Source: JABDMH01 sp965222645 (GTDB lineage: Bacteria > Bacteroidota > Bacteroidia > Chitinophagales > Saprospiraceae). From it: DNA of 64,000 bases. A program made the position numbers and the translations under genes. Positions 47,101-55,005 of this stretch are shown here, piece after piece. The stretch spans positions 3,720,001 to 3,784,000 of the forward strand of contig OZ244968.1 in NCBI GenBank assembly GCA_965222645.1, given 5' to 3'. The notes below the pieces were generated by a model, which worked only from the letters and a program-made list of their open reading frames with translations, made no database searches and was not told where the DNA came from. Position 1 is the first letter of the stretch. Every line of letters starts with the position of its first letter.

Positions 47101-50100
47101 AATTATTCGATCTACGATGATTTGGGTAATATGACCACTGACTCGTTTGAAAATTATGTCAACAAATACGAATTCTTTCCCGGATCATCATTGCCAAAAT
47201 CTTCGACCGGAGTAGACGGACAAAAAGTGTCTTATAGCTATGATGCCCTGATACGGCGCAAGACCATCATGGATGAGTGCACGGGTACCCTCACCACGTT
47301 TAATTATAAATTTAATGACTCCAATAACAATGGATACAACTGGGTATCTGAAAAAAAAGATTATGTACCTGTACCGGGTAGTGCCGTGGATGAGATCGAA
47401 AACATCACCTATCTGGACGGCCTGTATAGAGAAGTACAAACGGTGGGAAAAAATCACTCCCAGACATCCAACCGCGATGTTATTTATGCCCGGGATTATG
47501 ACAATCAGGGCAGAGTAAACAGAGCGTACGAACCCTTTCACAGTACCTTGACTACTGGAAAATACGTGAGCATCACCAGCAGTCACGATCATACCCTTAA
47601 TGAGTACGAAGCCTCGCCACTGAACCGGATAAAAAAAGTGACCCCACCCTCATGGTATCCCACCGAATATTTTTATGAAACCAATGGCGGAGGTGAGGTC
47701 GCCGGATATCTGGCCGGGAGATTGAGAAAAACCAAAATAAAAGACGGCAATGGTCATTATTCTATCTCTTTTACCGACAAGCGGGGCAGAACAATATACC
47801 AGGGCAGAGCAGATCAAAATGAAGGCTCGGTGGTTGCCACCAGTTTTAGTTTTGACGGCCGGGACCGGCCTATAACAGTGACACCACCGGGAGGGGCATC
47901 TCACGCAGAATTGAAATACAGCTACACCTATGATGTGCGGGACAATATCCTCACCAAAAAAATACCGGGAAAAGGACTCATAAAATACCTGTACAACGAC
48001 CGCAACCAGCTGGCATACATGCAGGATGCCAATCTATTGGCCCAAAATAAATGGTATGCCTGGCAATACGACGACTACGGCAGGGAGACCAAATCGGGAT
48101 TTTTCACCGGTACCCCTGCGGTCAATCTGTCCTTTGGCCAGGCCCAGATCACTGAGGCACTGACCGAAGATATTTATGGCGCATCGGGTACGCATGAGGT
48201 GGATAAACCCGTGACCCTGAAAAGCAAAATCCTGGGTACTTCCAGTTGGCTGCAGACGGATCTGGATTATTCCACTTGTGGATTTATGACAGGATCCTCC
48301 GGCAATAGCTTTGTCAATCTCAGTGCAGGTAGTGAGACACATACCTATACCCATGACTGGATGGGCAGCGTACTCTCGGATGATTACACCCACATAGGCC
48401 CGGCAGGGACCAAGACCATTAGTCACGAGCGCACCTATGATCACATAGGCCGCCCGGATCTGTACAAACACGGGCTCAACGGTGGTGCACTAAAAACCCT
48501 GAGCGATGTCAACTACGATCACGAGGAACAACTCACCAAACTTACCCTGGGTGGAATCTCTTCGGCAGCCCTGGATTTTTCTTACCTGGACAATGGTCTT
48601 TTGAGTAAAATAAACGATGCCGGACTCGCCAATGGCGATGTCTTTTACCAAGAGCTGGTCTATGACGATGATGCTATATTTGTGAGCGCTCCGGATATGG
48701 CACCTCCACAGAAAAATGGTACCGTGGCGGGTACACTCACTCAGGTACTGGGTCATGATCGCATCGGTTTTGGGCTGGAGTATGATTACCTGGACCGCTT
48801 TACCAGGGCCAATAACATCGAGTACAACAGTTCAGGCAGCATCAAGAGTTATGGCAAATACCGGATGACGGGAATCACTTACGACGCCCGGGGCAACCGG
48901 CAGTCAATGAAGCGGGAACTCCGCTATAGAGACGGCAACACCTTTGTGGAGGGCATGGTCGATGATCTCACCTATAACTATGCGGCCAACAGCAACCAAC
49001 TGGACTCCGTATCCGATGACGCCTCAGCCGGATTGGCCCATCATGGTTACAACCCCGATGGTCAGGCCTATGCGTATGATGCCAATGGCAATGTCACCTA
49101 CGATCCGGGATCGAGCACCACGTTTACCTACAACCACCTGGACCTGCCCACTTCGGCAGATTTGGGAGATGGAAAAACGATCAACTGGACTTATGATGCC
49201 CGTGGCGGTATGCTGCAAAAACTGGTAAAAAAGGACAACACGGTGCTGGAAAATCACCGCTATGTGGGTCAGATCGAATATGGGGGCAATCAGATTGAAA
49301 TGATCTACCATGATGTGGGCAGGATCTACAACAAAAACTTTGATCCGGCCCACATCGATCTGGATGGCATCATCACCGGCACGGAGACTGCCTATGGTGC
49401 CACGATAAGCAGTACGGCACTAATCGAGAGTGGCAGTACAGTCGATTTTGTAGCCGAAGACTGCATCGAGCTCAATGAGAATTTTACGGTAGATGGAGGT
49501 ACGACCTTTACGGCCACTTTTGGTTCAGGACCCACGGGTGAGGACTGGCGCTACGATTATTTTGTGCAGGATCACCTGGGCAATGCCCGGGTTGTGTTTA
49601 GTGATCTGGACAACAGCAACGGCATTAGTGCCTCCGAGATATTGGCCGAGTACAATTACCAACCGGGTGGCTTTCGCATCGATGGCGACTGGGGTGAGAA
49701 TACCTACCTAAACAATGAGAAATACCAATACAACAGCATCGAATATGTAGAAGATCACGGGCTGGATCTGAGTATGGCGACCTATAGAATGCTGGACAGT
49801 AAAATTGGCAGGTGGCTGGGAGTGGATCCAAGGGCAGAACTATTATATGGTCATACACCGTATAATTCGATGAACAACAACCCCATCTCTTACTCCGATC
49901 CGGAGGGTGATTTACCTATCCTGGTTCCAATTATAGCAGCTGTAGTTGGAGGAGGGATTAATGTAGCAGCTAATTGGAAAAATATTAACTCGTTTGGTGA
50001 TGGATTAGCGGCTTTTGGCATTGGTGCTGGAGCTGCGGTAGCAGGAGTTTTTGCTGCTCCGGCGGCAGCTGTAGGTGCTACAGCAGGAGCCACGATTGGC

Positions 50101-50754
50101 TCTTTTGCCGCAGCTGGTGCAGTTGGGGGCGCTGTTGGTGGCTTGGTAGAAGGCACTGGGAACGCCTTATATTTTGGAGATGCAAATCTTGGAGATGCTT
50201 TGGGTCAGGGCTTGGTGCATGGTGTTATTGGAGGCATTGGAGGTGCTGCACTAGGGGCTGCAACTGGAGCTATTGCACATAGGCCTGCAAGAGCCGCGAT
50301 ATCATCGAGATTAGGACAAGGAGGTGGCGAGTTGATTGACGGCCATAATGTGGTTGGCACATCCACTGTTAGATCCTCCAACTTTGATGATGGTGTTGCA
50401 TTTGGGGTTTCAAGGGAAATTACAGTCTCGGCACCAAAAGCCGGAACTTTTTCCATTTCGAATTGGGCCGGATATCCAGCGGGAATTTCTAGGCCGACAG
50501 GACCGTTTAGATTATTACAAGGAAAAGAATATGGGGCTGCACGAAGATTGGCGGACAGGACAAATAGGACCTTACGAGATCACTTTGGAATCAAAGGAAA
50601 TCCAAATTGGGAAATTCATGAAATTCATCCTGTAAAATTTGGAGGAAGCCCAACCAGTCTAGCCAATAAGATGGTCTTACCGCGAGGTTTCCACAGAGGA
50701 AGGTTAACACCGTGGTGGAATGGTTTGCAAAGGGCACTAGAAAGGACTCCCTAG
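44134..50754 (+). CDS. Rhs polymorphic toxin with HNH-like nuclease tip
   Basis: In this 2206-residue protein a long basic N terminus precedes a signal-like segment (FIFLTFYLFPAFSLAQ). An SpvB/Rhs-type N-terminal region follows, then many YD repeats, and the Rhs core ends GRWLGVDPRAE...YSDPEGD, with the conserved DPEG at 1922-1925. After it lie an Ala/Gly-rich hydrophobic linker (about 1927-2020) and a tip ending in an HNH-like nuclease: His2162, His2165, Asn2178 and His2187 in IHEIHPVKFGG, LANKMVLPRGFHR and TPWWN. The Rhs shell should encapsulate the toxin. No T6SS genes are present. A SUKH immunity gene follows after ten bases. The tip is more AT-rich than the core, suggesting exchange. Confidence 0.92.
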   Translation: MKKLKKSYFKKQMKMHRIEKNKISFVRIIPDWKSAFIFLTFYLFPAFSLAQYHQGTNISGSFGKLIDIPVSAHTGTPLIQIPMGTIEEGPLRVPFGLQYHSTGPKAGELAGDPGLGFQFFGGGAIFRQRKHLLDEDNRDGRKGYYLHGGDLTVVTTHRTEVENNTRDGEKDIFTFYMPGYQGQFEFSGGDGVNPSEVILVPQQDLQVEVTDIECPGSSSFCYIRGFVITDPFGTKYYFGKYEPNAFFAVERTINSNLPLLDPTRDYASAWFIAKIETYDQKNVIEYKYLTSNYKYESLAPSELKVTHVTNGGTTQQAIPVPNTLVLGGTQIHYQTMEVFSKVLDSIKTLTQIIEFDHMTRTDVSVFGSDLRRAISGVKIHEGVGHCKQYAFTQSYFTDGSGMNDPWRKRLKLDAVTLKSCDNTQSIPSYSFTYLNPNGLPPRLTKGLDHYGGYNGKTANNNLSTLIPNTTYVSPNNQTTFSYGNANRDVDTTYAKRGLLTKITLPTGGYHEYIWEANRALDPNAQGDKTSIKYLEAGRTSPASSCTPSTHTASYSTTLSSSQITNGHFVYGISSHFGDCAGNTTLVRLEVLQNNVVKILEEFNYDGPFQMGPVALAGHGLSSSTSTTFRLTVNNEGRGFADIYYYQTVPDDVVAGGFRIKQTTAHDGFDTSRDIIKNYKYRKSFTDNKSSGVYIGRPLYGDVVRSYGTPVTYELMAEPFSLAPLTSFEGYHIGYTRVEIEHNGNGTTVQTFKTEDFNHTPGYPSTGLQARVLAGSHDSTAILDSGDNLVSYDRSVEKNDFYQNLGGINIRLKKITGIPTNYTYKVYNNVTRNYFRPDTTVNYLDGVEVKSDYVYGNNYFLGPTQIRFNDSKGFVVSSKIAYLSSYAHDAELKDYFIDHHMIGVPYEQKKNVSTYDLDGTRTLWSAFNNTSGSPQSDTSNAFPYPRYSQALETDYSGTPFIVDWRSLTEYLQYDMRYGFATQSRDDGWKINYSIYDDLGNMTTDSFENYVNKYEFFPGSSLPKSSTGVDGQKVSYSYDALIRRKTIMDECTGTLTTFNYKFNDSNNNGYNWVSEKKDYVPVPGSAVDEIENITYLDGLYREVQTVGKNHSQTSNRDVIYARDYDNQGRVNRAYEPFHSTLTTGKYVSITSSHDHTLNEYEASPLNRIKKVTPPSWYPTEYFYETNGGGEVAGYLAGRLRKTKIKDGNGHYSISFTDKRGRTIYQGRADQNEGSVVATSFSFDGRDRPITVTPPGGASHAELKYSYTYDVRDNILTKKIPGKGLIKYLYNDRNQLAYMQDANLLAQNKWYAWQYDDYGRETKSGFFTGTPAVNLSFGQAQITEALTEDIYGASGTHEVDKPVTLKSKILGTSSWLQTDLDYSTCGFMTGSSGNSFVNLSAGSETHTYTHDWMGSVLSDDYTHIGPAGTKTISHERTYDHIGRPDLYKHGLNGGALKTLSDVNYDHEEQLTKLTLGGISSAALDFSYLDNGLLSKINDAGLANGDVFYQELVYDDDAIFVSAPDMAPPQKNGTVAGTLTQVLGHDRIGFGLEYDYLDRFTRANNIEYNSSGSIKSYGKYRMTGITYDARGNRQSMKRELRYRDGNTFVEGMVDDLTYNYAANSNQLDSVSDDASAGLAHHGYNPDGQAYAYDANGNVTYDPGSSTTFTYNHLDLPTSADLGDGKTINWTYDARGGMLQKLVKKDNTVLENHRYVGQIEYGGNQIEMIYHDVGRIYNKNFDPAHIDLDGIITGTETAYGATISSTALIESGSTVDFVAEDCIELNENFTVDGGTTFTATFGSGPTGEDWRYDYFVQDHLGNARVVFSDLDNSNGISASEILAEYNYQPGGFRIDGDWGENTYLNNEKYQYNSIEYVEDHGLDLSMATYRMLDSKIGRWLGVDPRAELLYGHTPYNSMNNNPISYSDPEGDLPILVPIIAAVVGGGINVAANWKNINSFGDGLAAFGIGAGAAVAGVFAAPAAAVGATAGATIGSFAAAGAVGGAVGGLVEGTGNALYFGDANLGDALGQGLVHGVIGGIGGAALGAATGAIAHRPARAAISSRLGQGGGELIDGHNVVGTSTVRSSNFDDGVAFGVSREITVSAPKAGTFSISNWAGYPAGISRPTGPFRLLQGKEYGAARRLADRTNRTLRDHFGIKGNPNWEIHEIHPVKFGGSPTSLANKMVLPRGFHRGRLTPWWNGLQRALERTP
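49897..50754 (+). other. Variable C-terminal toxin tip of the Rhs protein
   Basis: This is the region from the DPEG motif to the stop, about 285 residues. It changes in composition from the GC-richer core to AT-richer DNA and holds the hydrophobic linker and HNH-like nuclease. The same core boundary reappears at the two spare tips downstream, so this is the exchangeable part. Confidence 0.75.
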
Positions 50755-50764
50755 ATTCAATTAG

Positions 50765-51118
50765 ATGAATTATTTACAAATGTTGGAAGAAACAAAGAAA
50801 AAACTACCGGCTGATTACATGGCACATATTCGGAAGAATGGAGGAGGCATCCTTGACAATGATATTAATTATCTAATATTATGGGAGGATGATGAACTGG
50901 TCCAATTCAATGAAGAGTATGAAGTTCAGAAATATGTACCTAATTTCTTCTTTATTGGTTCAAACGGAGGAGGAGCTGGTCTTGCATATAAATGCACCGA
51001 TCAGAAACTTTATTCAATGCCATTTATTGGTATGAGTGAGGAAGATGCGGTATTAGTGGCAGATAGCTTCACTGACTTTATGGAGCGGTTTGAGAAAGAA
51101 GAGATTGAGATCTACTAA
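50765..51118 (+). CDS. SUKH (SMI1/KNR4)-family immunity protein
   Basis: This 117-residue protein shows SUKH features: LPADYMAHIRKNGGGIL, LWEDDELVQFNEEY, FFFIGSNGGGAGLAYK, and ADSFTDFMERF near the end. SUKH proteins bind and neutralise Rhs/CDI nuclease tips in the cytoplasm. The gene starts ten bases after the rhs stop, so it is the cognate immunity gene for the HNH-like tip. Its stop overlaps the stop of the truncated XRE gene on the other strand. Confidence 0.88.
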   Translation: MNYLQMLEETKKKLPADYMAHIRKNGGGILDNDINYLILWEDDELVQFNEEYEVQKYVPNFFFIGSNGGGAGLAYKCTDQKLYSMPFIGMSEEDAVLVADSFTDFMERFEKEEIEIY

Positions 51119-51342
51119 ACGAACTTCTGTTGAAGTTCCGCTTTCATGAGGAAGGCATCTAAAAATTCTTTGACGAGCAGCTTCTTTTGGTTAGGGAGCT
51201 GCTCTACTTTTTTAAATTGTTCTAAGAGTTCTTTATCAGAAATGGTCTGAGTGGCATTTTCGTCGATGGTACCATTCATCAAATAGTCCGCAGATACAGC
51301 TAAAGCGTTAGCTAATTTTGATAAGGTGCCGCCGTGTATGCG
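51115..51342 (-). pseudogene. 5'-truncated XRE-type transcriptional regulator remnant
   Basis: Minus-strand translation gives TLSKLANALAVSADYLMNGT, which is the end of an XRE helix-turn-helix domain, followed by ITDKELLEQF-like and VKEFLDAFLMKAELQQKFV and a TAG stop. The family match stops near 51332; the upstream frame has no start codon and soon a TGA. About the first 50 residues are missing, so it is a remnant cut by recombination. Its 3' end overlaps the SUKH gene's 3' end. Confidence 0.75.
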
Positions 51343-51410
51343 TCGTCTCCTGAAAGGATATGAACGTCATACACAGACTTATATGCCGTGCTTTGAAGCG
51401 GGGCAAACAT

Positions 51411-51432
51411 GCCTGCCCGTCCGCAGGCGGGG
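51411..51432. repeat. Short GC-rich palindrome (REP-like)
   Basis: GCCTGC (51411-51416) faces GCAGGC (51423-51428) in an otherwise AT-rich stretch, followed by GGGG. Similar GC-rich palindromes occur as dispersed elements in Bacteroidota. It sits at the junction between the XRE remnant and the next toxin cassette. Confidence 0.4.
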
Positions 51433-51605
51433 AAGGGTGAGAGCTTTACTACCCACAACAGCCAAAAGCTCCATTGAAAAGCATCCAATGAAAAAAGAAA
51501 ATCGTTAATTTTACAACTCACTATTTAAAGTAATGGTGAAAATGTAATACTTGAAATATTAGAGTAGAGAACTTGAATAAAGTTGTGTTGAGGACGAGTA
51601 GATTG

Positions 51606-51654
51606 TTCGATGAACAACAACCCTATATCTTTCTCAGATCCGGAGGGGGATATT
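51606..51654 (+). repeat. Rhs core remnant at the start of spare tip 1
   Basis: TTCGATGAACAACAACCC and the following bases repeat the end of the Rhs core at 49867-49910 (protein MNNNPISFSDPEGD against MNNNPISYSDPEGD). The block gives homology for recombination with the main gene. Confidence 0.75.
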
Positions 51655-52479
51655 GCTCCGTTAATATTGGCAGGTATCGCTATAGCTGGTGGTGCAATAA
51701 ATCTGGCATCCAACTGGAGCCACGTTAATAGCTTCATGGAGGGCCTAAATTATTTTGCAACAGGAGCTGCAGGATATGCCGTAGGAACTGTTAACCCAGT
51801 AGCTGGTGGATTGATTTTAGCTGGTGGAAATTTATCTGTCAGGGCTCTTAATGGCGACTTGCCTCAATTAAATAGCTTTGGTGATTTTGCTATGGCCACT
51901 GCCACTGTGGGCTTGGACTTTTTGGGACCTTACGCCGCTGGTACGACAATTACGAGCGGTTGGTCTTCTTTTAAACCAACTGGATATCTATCTCAAACGG
52001 AACTAACCCAATTAGCTAACGCAGGAATACGACCATCAATAACTCAGGTTGCTGGTACCGGGCTTAGAAAAACAGTCACTGAACAAGTGGTAAAAAATAC
52101 GGTCGCCCAAACTACAAATCAAGTAGTGCAACATTCATCAAAGAGGTTGGCTAAAAATCTAATTAATGCAGGAATACAACGGCCTTTAAATAGTGCAGCA
52201 CATCATATTGTGGCGGGAGGTAGTAAAAACAGATTTGCACAAGCGTCAAGGGATATACTAAATAGGGCAGGTGTTGGAATCGATGATGCTGCAAATGGAA
52301 CATTTTTACCAAGAAATGCAAACTTTCCGAATCCACCAGCTTCATTTCATAGTAGAATCCATACGAATTTATATTATGAAAATGTCTATCGAAGATTATC
52401 AAGTGTACCTTTGAATGAGGTGCCTAATCAATTAAAGTATATAGGAAATCAATTATTAAATGGCACATTTCCTTTTTAA
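51610..52479 (+). CDS. Orphan Rhs tip 1: pretoxin linker plus AHH nuclease
   Basis: The 289 residues start with the core remnant MNNNPISFSDPEGD, continue with a hydrophobic Ala/Gly linker similar to that of the main gene (NSFMEGL against NSFGDGL), and end in an AHH-type nuclease: AAHHIVAGGSKNRF with His198 and His199, then FLPRNANFPNP and FHSRIHTNLYYENV. AHH toxins belong to the HNH/endonuclease VII group. There is no signal or Rhs shell, so as it stands it is probably a silent donor cassette. An immunity gene follows after two bases. Confidence 0.88.
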   Translation: MNNNPISFSDPEGDIAPLILAGIAIAGGAINLASNWSHVNSFMEGLNYFATGAAGYAVGTVNPVAGGLILAGGNLSVRALNGDLPQLNSFGDFAMATATVGLDFLGPYAAGTTITSGWSSFKPTGYLSQTELTQLANAGIRPSITQVAGTGLRKTVTEQVVKNTVAQTTNQVVQHSSKRLAKNLINAGIQRPLNSAAHHIVAGGSKNRFAQASRDILNRAGVGIDDAANGTFLPRNANFPNPPASFHSRIHTNLYYENVYRRLSSVPLNEVPNQLKYIGNQLLNGTFPF

Positions 52480-52481
52480 TT

Positions 52482-53069
52482 ATGAAGATATATAAAGTAA
52501 ATACAGACATTAGGATTAGTCAGATCATCCAGCGAGACGATCATGATGAGTTGTTTGATTTTAATTGCTCTCCAATGCTGAATAATTGGAAATCTGATGG
52601 TTGGTATATCTATAATCCAATAGATCCCAAGTCAAATTTTTACTGCACACCAGGCGGTGTATTGATATTTGACGAGAAGGTATATGAAAGTGATTTATAC
52701 ACTTTACTTGAAATGTCAGGTGAAATTCTTCCTGTTGAGATTGAGGGTGAGAAGTTCTATTTTTTAAATGTCATGGAGTGTATTAATGCTTTAAATAAAG
52801 AAGCGACCAAGTACGAGACTTATCTTGATGGAACTAAAAGTAGCATAATCGAAAAGCATGTCTTTCATCCACAGCGTATAGGAGGAAATCCCTTATTTAA
52901 AATACCAGAAACAAGGCGAAATGATGTCTTATGTTTTGAAGGCATATCTGATCCCTGGGATGAGTTTAAAGGAAGGTACGATGAGTTGGGCTTTACAGGT
53001 TTAGAATTTATCGAATTATATGATTCAGATAAAGAAAATAAAAGAAATAACAGAGACCTTCAGGTGTAA
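52482..53069 (+). CDS. Imm11-like immunity protein for spare tip 1
   Basis: This 195-residue protein has the layout of the DUF1629/Imm11 (MXAN_0049-type) immunity family: CSPMLNNWKSDGWYIYNP near the N terminus, and near the end FKIPETRRNDVLCFEG followed by ELGFTGLEFIELY, the conserved closing motif. It starts two bases after the AHH tip, as expected for its cognate immunity gene. It is cytoplasmic. The short tail NKRNNRDLQV is hydrophilic and probably not conserved. Confidence 0.78.
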   Translation: MKIYKVNTDIRISQIIQRDDHDELFDFNCSPMLNNWKSDGWYIYNPIDPKSNFYCTPGGVLIFDEKVYESDLYTLLEMSGEILPVEIEGEKFYFLNVMECINALNKEATKYETYLDGTKSSIIEKHVFHPQRIGGNPLFKIPETRRNDVLCFEGISDPWDEFKGRYDELGFTGLEFIELYDSDKENKRNNRDLQV

Positions 53070-53161
53070 ATTTTCGAATTGAAAAAAGGACCGATAAGAT
53101 TTCAGAAGCGATACGTGTGCAACAGGGAAAAAGTTCTCTGGCGATGATTTGAAATTCAGGA

Positions 53162-54073
53162 ATGGTTAGGGTAGATCCAAGGGCAGAAATGCTACCCGGA
53201 ATGACACCCTTCAACAGTCTGGCTAATTCACCTTTGACCTACTCCGATCCGGATGGAGACCTTCCTATTCTGGCAGGTATAGCACTGGCACTTGGAAGTA
53301 GTTTTGCTATTAATGCCGGTATCAATGCATTGAGTAAAGCAGGAGTGGCCGTGGGAGGTGGTGGTCAGGGCATTGGATTGTACAGACAGGGAGGTGGTGG
53401 TTTTGGAATGAGTCCTCCAAAGAGCTTCGGACACGATTATTTTTATAATCCTGATGGCAGCCTGGCATGGGTGGACTACAATGATCCGGACAACCACACT
53501 CACACAAATCTCAGTATTGCGGCCGGGGCATTAACAGTGTCTGGTAGCCGTCCCGGATTTTGGGAAATTGCTGGTCAGAACAGGTTTAGACACTGGCCAC
53601 AGACAGGTACTGGATTTGGTCTATCCTTCAATCCGCTTTTTCCGCAGTACTCTGCTTATACAGAAGGTGTCTCGAATATCACTTGGGATCTAATGAGCCC
53701 GGTGATGTTAGGATTGGCAGGAGGAGGATTTGCGTCTAATGTGGGGGGACTTTACCGGGGTAGTTTGTCATTTGGTAGATTTTTGCGGGGTGGGAAAACT
53801 TTTTCTCAATATCGAAAATCCTATTGGTTGGGTAGAACCAAACCAATCTTAGATCCCATAATTGATCCGAAAACGGGAAATGTATGGAAGCAGTATACTG
53901 AACTACATCATAGATTTATACCTCAGAGGGCAAATTGGGCACCCAATTGGTTAAAGAATGACAGAATTAATCTTACACCTTTATCAAGTCTGAGGCATTC
54001 GCAGGTCGATCCGTATCGTGCCAGATTCGCACCGAAATGGATCAAAGAAACTTACCAATTAAAATGGAAATAG
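53162..54073 (+). CDS. Orphan Rhs tip 2: core remnant plus His-His nuclease-like domain
   Basis: These 303 residues open with a longer core remnant (VRVDPRAEMLPGMTPFN, then YSDPDGDLP), an Ala/Gly linker, and a region GHDYFYNPDGSLAWVDY. The C terminus reads YTELHHRFIPQRA (His249, His250), then RINLTPLSSLRHSQVDPYRARF, which looks like an HNH/His-Me-finger nuclease although I cannot name the family. No signal peptide is present. It abuts the next gene with no gap, the normal toxin-immunity spacing. It is probably a silent cassette. Confidence 0.8.
   Translation: MVRVDPRAEMLPGMTPFNSLANSPLTYSDPDGDLPILAGIALALGSSFAINAGINALSKAGVAVGGGGQGIGLYRQGGGGFGMSPPKSFGHDYFYNPDGSLAWVDYNDPDNHTHTNLSIAAGALTVSGSRPGFWEIAGQNRFRHWPQTGTGFGLSFNPLFPQYSAYTEGVSNITWDLMSPVMLGLAGGGFASNVGGLYRGSLSFGRFLRGGKTFSQYRKSYWLGRTKPILDPIIDPKTGNVWKQYTELHHRFIPQRANWAPNWLKNDRINLTPLSSLRHSQVDPYRARFAPKWIKETYQLKWK
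53171..53272 (+). repeat. Rhs core remnant at the start of spare tip 2
   Basis: GTAGATCCAAGGGCAGAA onward repeats the Rhs core from 49822 (GTGGATCCAAGGGCAGAA) to the DPDG region, with more divergence in the middle. It begins about 15 codons further upstream in the core than the remnant at spare tip 1. Confidence 0.75.
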
Positions 54074-54763
54074 ATGCTTGATTTTTTTAGAAAGAGGAAC
54101 CGAATCAAGGAAGAAGATTACCGATTCCTTCGAGCTGTTGTAACTGCACTGCCATCCAAGTATTCGTTTTTGGTTGGACAAGTTTCCGAGGAATTTATAT
54201 TAAATAAGAAAGTAAATAAACTTGGTGACAAAGGAACCTATTCCCTTATTCTTAATGCGGAATTGGAGTCCAAATTTTCTAATAAGTCTCTTCCTTACTT
54301 TTTTATCTTAAAAGACATATATATATGGAATGAAGTTCAGAATGCTTTCGATCAGATAGAATTGCATGTTCTTGAAGGCATGTTGGCTGGCTTTAAAATT
54401 TATGCGAAATATTCTCAACTTGATTTAACAAGAATTGACACAACCCAAGTCAAAGAAAAGCTTTTCAAAGATGAAGACAAGGAGTATTTAGTGAATTTAA
54501 TTGGGCATGTTTCACAAGATATTTTGGCACAACTAGACATAAAATCCACTTTCAAAATTGAAATCGAAGAGGGTGATTTTTACGTCATTAAGGACCTACA
54601 GGACGGGAATTATCTCTCCATGGATGAGAATGGAGCTGTCTATGGAATGATTCATGATCCATATGAGATCGAGAAATTATTTGATACCAAGGAAGATTTT
54701 TTTCTTGCGCTAAAATCCAGAAGTTTTATTATTGAAGAGTACTATAATCGAAAAATGTCCTAG
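54074..54763 (+). CDS. Putative immunity protein for spare tip 2 (unknown family)
   Basis: This 229-residue protein starts directly after the stop of spare tip 2, so immunity is inferred from position. The first 180 residues match nothing I know. The end (DGNYLSMDENGAVYGMIHD, then DTKEDFFLAL) is reminiscent of the closing part of SUKH-type proteins, but this is weak. It is cytoplasmic and has no signal peptide. A terminator-like hairpin follows at 54805. Confidence 0.6.
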   Translation: MLDFFRKRNRIKEEDYRFLRAVVTALPSKYSFLVGQVSEEFILNKKVNKLGDKGTYSLILNAELESKFSNKSLPYFFILKDIYIWNEVQNAFDQIELHVLEGMLAGFKIYAKYSQLDLTRIDTTQVKEKLFKDEDKEYLVNLIGHVSQDILAQLDIKSTFKIEIEEGDFYVIKDLQDGNYLSMDENGAVYGMIHDPYEIEKLFDTKEDFFLALKSRSFIIEEYYNRKMS

Positions 54764-54804
54764 ATTACTGAAGGCATTACATGTCCAACTATTTTTTTCA
54801 TATG

Positions 54805-54833
54805 CTAGGAAAAAAGTTTCCTAGTTAGTTTTT
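54805..54833 (+). terminator. Hairpin terminator after spare tip 2 and its immunity gene
   Basis: CTAGGAAA (54805-54812) and TTTCCTAG (54817-54824) form a perfect stem with a four-base loop, followed by TTAGTTTTT. It is AT-rich, but the shape is right and it lies about 40 bases after the stop. Confidence 0.5.
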
Positions 54834-55005
54834 GGGGATCAGTATTATATAAACTGTTATAAAGTTCCCTGAACCGGTGATATTTTGGACACGTGAGACC
54901 GGGCCTCGAGATGGATTGGAGTGGTTGGGACCGGTGTATATTTCCCATGGAGACAAACAGCATCTAGTACACTATCAGAATAATTCCTCAATAAATAGAA
55001 GAGCT

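Noticed and set aside
45421..48471. Several minus-strand frames of 80-190 codons inside the rhs gene
   Set aside because: They mirror the GC-richer codon use of the long rhs frame and show no family signatures.
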